Program-made: the position numbers and the translations under genes
Origin: Oncomelania hupensis
Taxonomy: Eukaryota; Mollusca; Gastropoda; Littorinimorpha; Pomatiopsidae
Assembly (NCBI GenBank): GCA_036898135.1
Contig: CM072512.1
Coordinates: forward strand, 23,018,776-23,082,775
Length of the DNA stretch: 64,000 nt
Reading direction: 5' to 3'
The notes under the pieces: model-generated
Seen by the model: the letters and a program-made list of their open reading frames with translations, nothing else
Database searches by the model: none
What the model was told of the DNA's origin: nothing
Part shown: positions 61,035 to 64,000 of the stretch, piece after piece
How the letters are laid out: every line of letters starts with the position of its first letter
How positions within the stretch are numbered: position 1 is the stretch's first letter

Positions 61035-62455
61035 AACTAGAAGGGCAAAGCCCATATGACTCACATGCTCCTTATGGAACTTGCAATATTTAACAAGAAA
61101 ACGAGTGCCCAGAAAAAACAAAATGAAACAGTGGCATTAAAATGCAAAGTAATACCGACTGTGACTGCTCTTGTACTTGAGATTACCTTTACCCCCGGCT
61201 CCAAATACACTCACGTAAGGTATAGCAACAGTTGTATAATGCACAACAACAAAAAAACTGTGACCTTGGAATGACCTTGACCTTCACATGACCTTTTATG
61301 CTCAAGTATGGTCAAATAGCCCAATGTTGTTGCATATGACGGGTTAAATATACAGCGATTCCACTGTACGATTACGAACTATCTCTTGTGTATGTTTTTG
61401 CAAGGCTTTAAATTACCTTGACCTTCAAGATCAAGGAACAAAATTGAAAATATGTGAAAGATCAATCTATCATCTTTAAATACAACAAGTTTGGACTTAA
61501 ATCTCTCATAGTTTAGGGTCAAGGTCACTTAAAAGGACCTTTACTAGCCCACTTTGGACAGCTCAAGTGACTTGACCTCGGAGTGAGGTTGACCAAATGT
61601 GCACAGCATGTGTGTCTCATTGATATCTATCATGCATCAAAGAAGCATAAGTTCAATATTAATAAATTAGAAAAAAAGTGAAATTTTGTTGAAAAATTGT
61701 CATTTTTTTTTTACTAACATTTGTTGACTCTGTGACCTTGACATTGAAGTGAAGTCATTCATTCACTGATCATTCATGAGGTCTCATGGAAATACACCAT
61801 CTTACCAGGATAGTTGAAATAGTATTTCAACTATCCTGGTAAGATGGTGTAGGTTCTGAGATATTAATCCATTTGGAAGTTGTGCACGTCTATATGTGTC
61901 TAAAGATGTGTGTGAGTGAGTGTGTGTGCGCTTGTGTGTTAATTTTTCCAAAGGTCCTGTTTTGTGATTTAGCTTAGCATGTAATGATTATATATGATTA
62001 TATATATGCATGGGTTGCATGTGTCGTACGTCTTTGGTTGGTGTTTGTGAGTGATGGTGTTGATTTGTGACGGTGTGTGGGGGTGTATGCGAGTATGTAC
62101 TGCCCAAGTATGTTTGGGGTGTGGGATTATATTTTATTTATGTGTTGTACTATTTATTTTTTTGTTTGTACATGTCATTCTTTTAAAAACATTCTATATT
62201 TTATATTTACTATGTTTGTGCAGCCGATATACAAATTTCTATGTAAATTTTATAGACGACTAAAATCTCAGTTTCAGTCTGTCAGTCAGGCAGTCGGTCG
62301 GCCAGACCCACAAAAAAAAACATTTAATTTAAATTTTGGACTATTTAGGACTTTTTTCAAAAAGATTTTCAAAAATCTGGATTTTTTTGTTTTTGTTTGA
62401 GTGAGTACATAGACTTACATTGCTATGTACGTCGTGAGTCAATGATAGAAGATTT
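61035..62455 (+). repeat. R1 long interspersed repeat, copy 3 (longest)
   Basis: Starts ACTAGAAGGGCAAAGCCCAT; same order of blocks as copy 2, with GACCTTGACC words near 61270, 61415, 61520 and 61735. Expanded by the 59-bp palindrome and a TG-rich insertion (about 61890-62110). Ends TTTTGGACTATTTAGGACTT and ACATAGACTTACATTGCTAT. Confidence 0.78.
61793..61851. repeat. Perfect 59-bp palindrome (29-bp arms, 1-nt spacer)
   Basis: TACACCATCTTACCAGGATA... (61793-61821) is exactly repeated in reverse complement at 61823-61851. It lies inside an R1 repeat copy; the R1 copies at 49.8 kb and 42.7 kb have only one arm, so the second arm is a local inverted duplication. Confidence 0.9.
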
Positions 62456-64000
62456 TTCTTGCAAAGACAACACTATTTTTTGCAATTAAGTTTACAGCAA
62501 TTATAGAATTTCAATTTGACCAAATATCGGACTATCATTAAAGTCATTGTCAATTTTCAACACTTTACATTACATGGGAATCGAGACACCTGTATCTTGA
62601 CCAAAGTCATTGGCACATGAATCAGACATCAACTTGAATTTGAAATCTATTCTTTAAGTCAATATGTCATTATATTCTAACGTCTTCTAAACAACAAAAA
62701 CAACAGCATATTACCAAACTAAGTATTAGTACTACAGTCTACTCTCATATAATTATATAAATTACTGACAATTTTTGCTGGTGCGATAGCCAATAGCACA
62801 CACTTTGACTATCACCATAGAGGACCCCTGAAAAGAATTCAGCTACTGAAAAATAATCCACTATTTCTGCAATAGAGAAACATATAATGGAGATTTTAAA
62901 AAGGGCTAAAAATTCTTTGCTTAGCCTGTTTAATTTAACTTTAAAGGCCCATTCACTTTGTCTAGCCTGTAGGCCTAAAGTCTATGTTCGTTAACATTAA
63001 TACAGTTGAGTCACATGGCTGGCTATATGACTCAATTTGTATTAATCTAGTGCCTTATCAAAGGAATTAATTCCTTTATCAGGCTTCAGTTAGCCAGAAA
63101 TGCTATTATGAGTGAAGATCCATTGCAAAATCTGGAAGGACAAAACAAAGTATTTTTTGCCACAATAGCCATTTTTATTATCTATTGATGTGTTCACAAA
63201 CAATGACACTTTATACATGTGATTACAAAAAAAAGCAATGATGTAGAAAACGTAGATTACAAACTTCTTTCTGTGATTGCAGCACAAGAATGGCTGAATC
63301 TTAGAAGTACAACAGTAGCAGAAAGAAGAAATTAATTCAAAATCAGTTGGAGTATATTGCAGGACCCACCATAAACATTAAAATTATTGATTTTCACCAT
63401 TGTATTGGAAAAGAAACTTGCACTACCATAATGTGGCCATTTGGAGTTGTGTAGCGGGAAAATAAAAAACTTCATTGATCTTCATTTTACCTACATAATG
63501 ATAATGGATGTTTAATGGACGCACACACATTTCCAAATTCCTTGTGTTTTCATGGGGACAATAAAGATTCTGATTCTGATTCTGTTTTACACTCTTCCTC
63601 AGCAGAGCTCAAAGATTATACTAGGATCACACACTGCGTGATCATTCTGTAAAATAAGCTTTCATGAATTTCATTATATGTTTAATTGTATGCACTTTTC
63701 GGCTGAAAAAGTACTTCCACAGATTTCCTAACACATCAAAATTTAGTGTACTCAGGAATTATAGTAAGAAACCTAGTCTGCTTAAATTAGCCAAGTTTAT
63801 TCAAATAATTGTACAGTCTATGGAATTTGCTATCAAAATTATCTTTTTTAGCTAAGTTAAATGAGGTGTACTAATTAATGATTATCATTTTAAATTTATA
63901 ATTCCATGTGCCCCAAGGGGTTTTAAATTTCTGGAATAAACTTAAACAAGTTAAAGATTTCTTGGCTTGACTTGATTAATTATGTTACACTATTCTCGTT
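62456..64000. other. Intergenic sequence with a LINE-like tail
   Basis: No gene seen. 62995-63044 is a small imperfect inverted repeat (ATTAATACAGTTGAGTCA and its complement). 63510-63590 reads CATGGGGACAATAAAGATTC then (TGATTC)n, the type of 3' tail left by CR1/Rex-like LINEs; a reverse copy is at about 46655-46725. Confidence 0.45.

Overview
This is a repeat-rich animal nuclear genome window. It has spliced genes with GT-AG introns, LINE and SINE debris, MITE-like inverted-repeat elements and long microsatellites. Small coding exons in AT-rich introns, an E75/REV-ERB-like nuclear receptor and an MFSD6-type transporter point to an invertebrate. The style of the tRNA-derived SINEs, plus long repeats full of AGGTCA motifs, suggests a marine mollusc, perhaps a gastropod; that is inference only, as no diagnostic locus is present.

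Three protein-coding genes could be reconstructed. (1) Plus strand, 10714-23973: a nuclear receptor of the NR1 group in six coding exons. All junctions are GT-AG and phase-compatible, giving 789 codons plus stop. It has a very short N-terminus, a complete two-finger DNA-binding domain, a ligand-binding domain that ends after helix 10/11 with no visible AF-2 helix, and a disordered C-terminal tail of about 438 residues. (2) Plus strand, 34648-42036: a gene I do not recognise, in seven coding exons, giving 1413 codons plus stop. It encodes a predicted N-out/C-in single-pass membrane protein with a very large disordered cytoplasmic region, which includes an array of SGTxTPRVVER-like repeats. (3) Minus strand, 53931-56012: an MFSD6-like major facilitator protein with its coding region in one exon and an apparent 5'UTR intron upstream.

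Layout: 1-10.6 kb is intergenic or upstream sequence with SINEs, a large hairpin, GA/CT microsatellites, a CR1/Jockey-like LINE 3' end and the longest copy of a LINE family (LINE-A) whose 3' tail is (GGATA)n. 10.7-24 kb is the receptor gene, whose introns hold fold-back elements, SINEs and minisatellites. 24-34.6 kb is intergenic and contains a Rex/CR1-like LINE (LINE-B) broken by a TA-flanked inverted-repeat element, a LINE-A fragment and a solo LTR with a 5-bp target duplication. 34.6-42 kb is the membrane-protein gene. 42-53.9 kb is gene-poor and built from two long non-coding repeat families, R1 (about 1.1 kb, rich in AGGTCA) and R2 (about 0.5-0.65 kb). 53.9-56 kb is MFSD6-like. 56-64 kb holds two more LINE-A copies and another R1 copy with a perfect 59-bp palindrome.

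Nothing in the sequence shows that the three genes act together. The receptor is a nuclear transcription factor, while the other two are membrane proteins. All domain calls are by eye; no database search was run.
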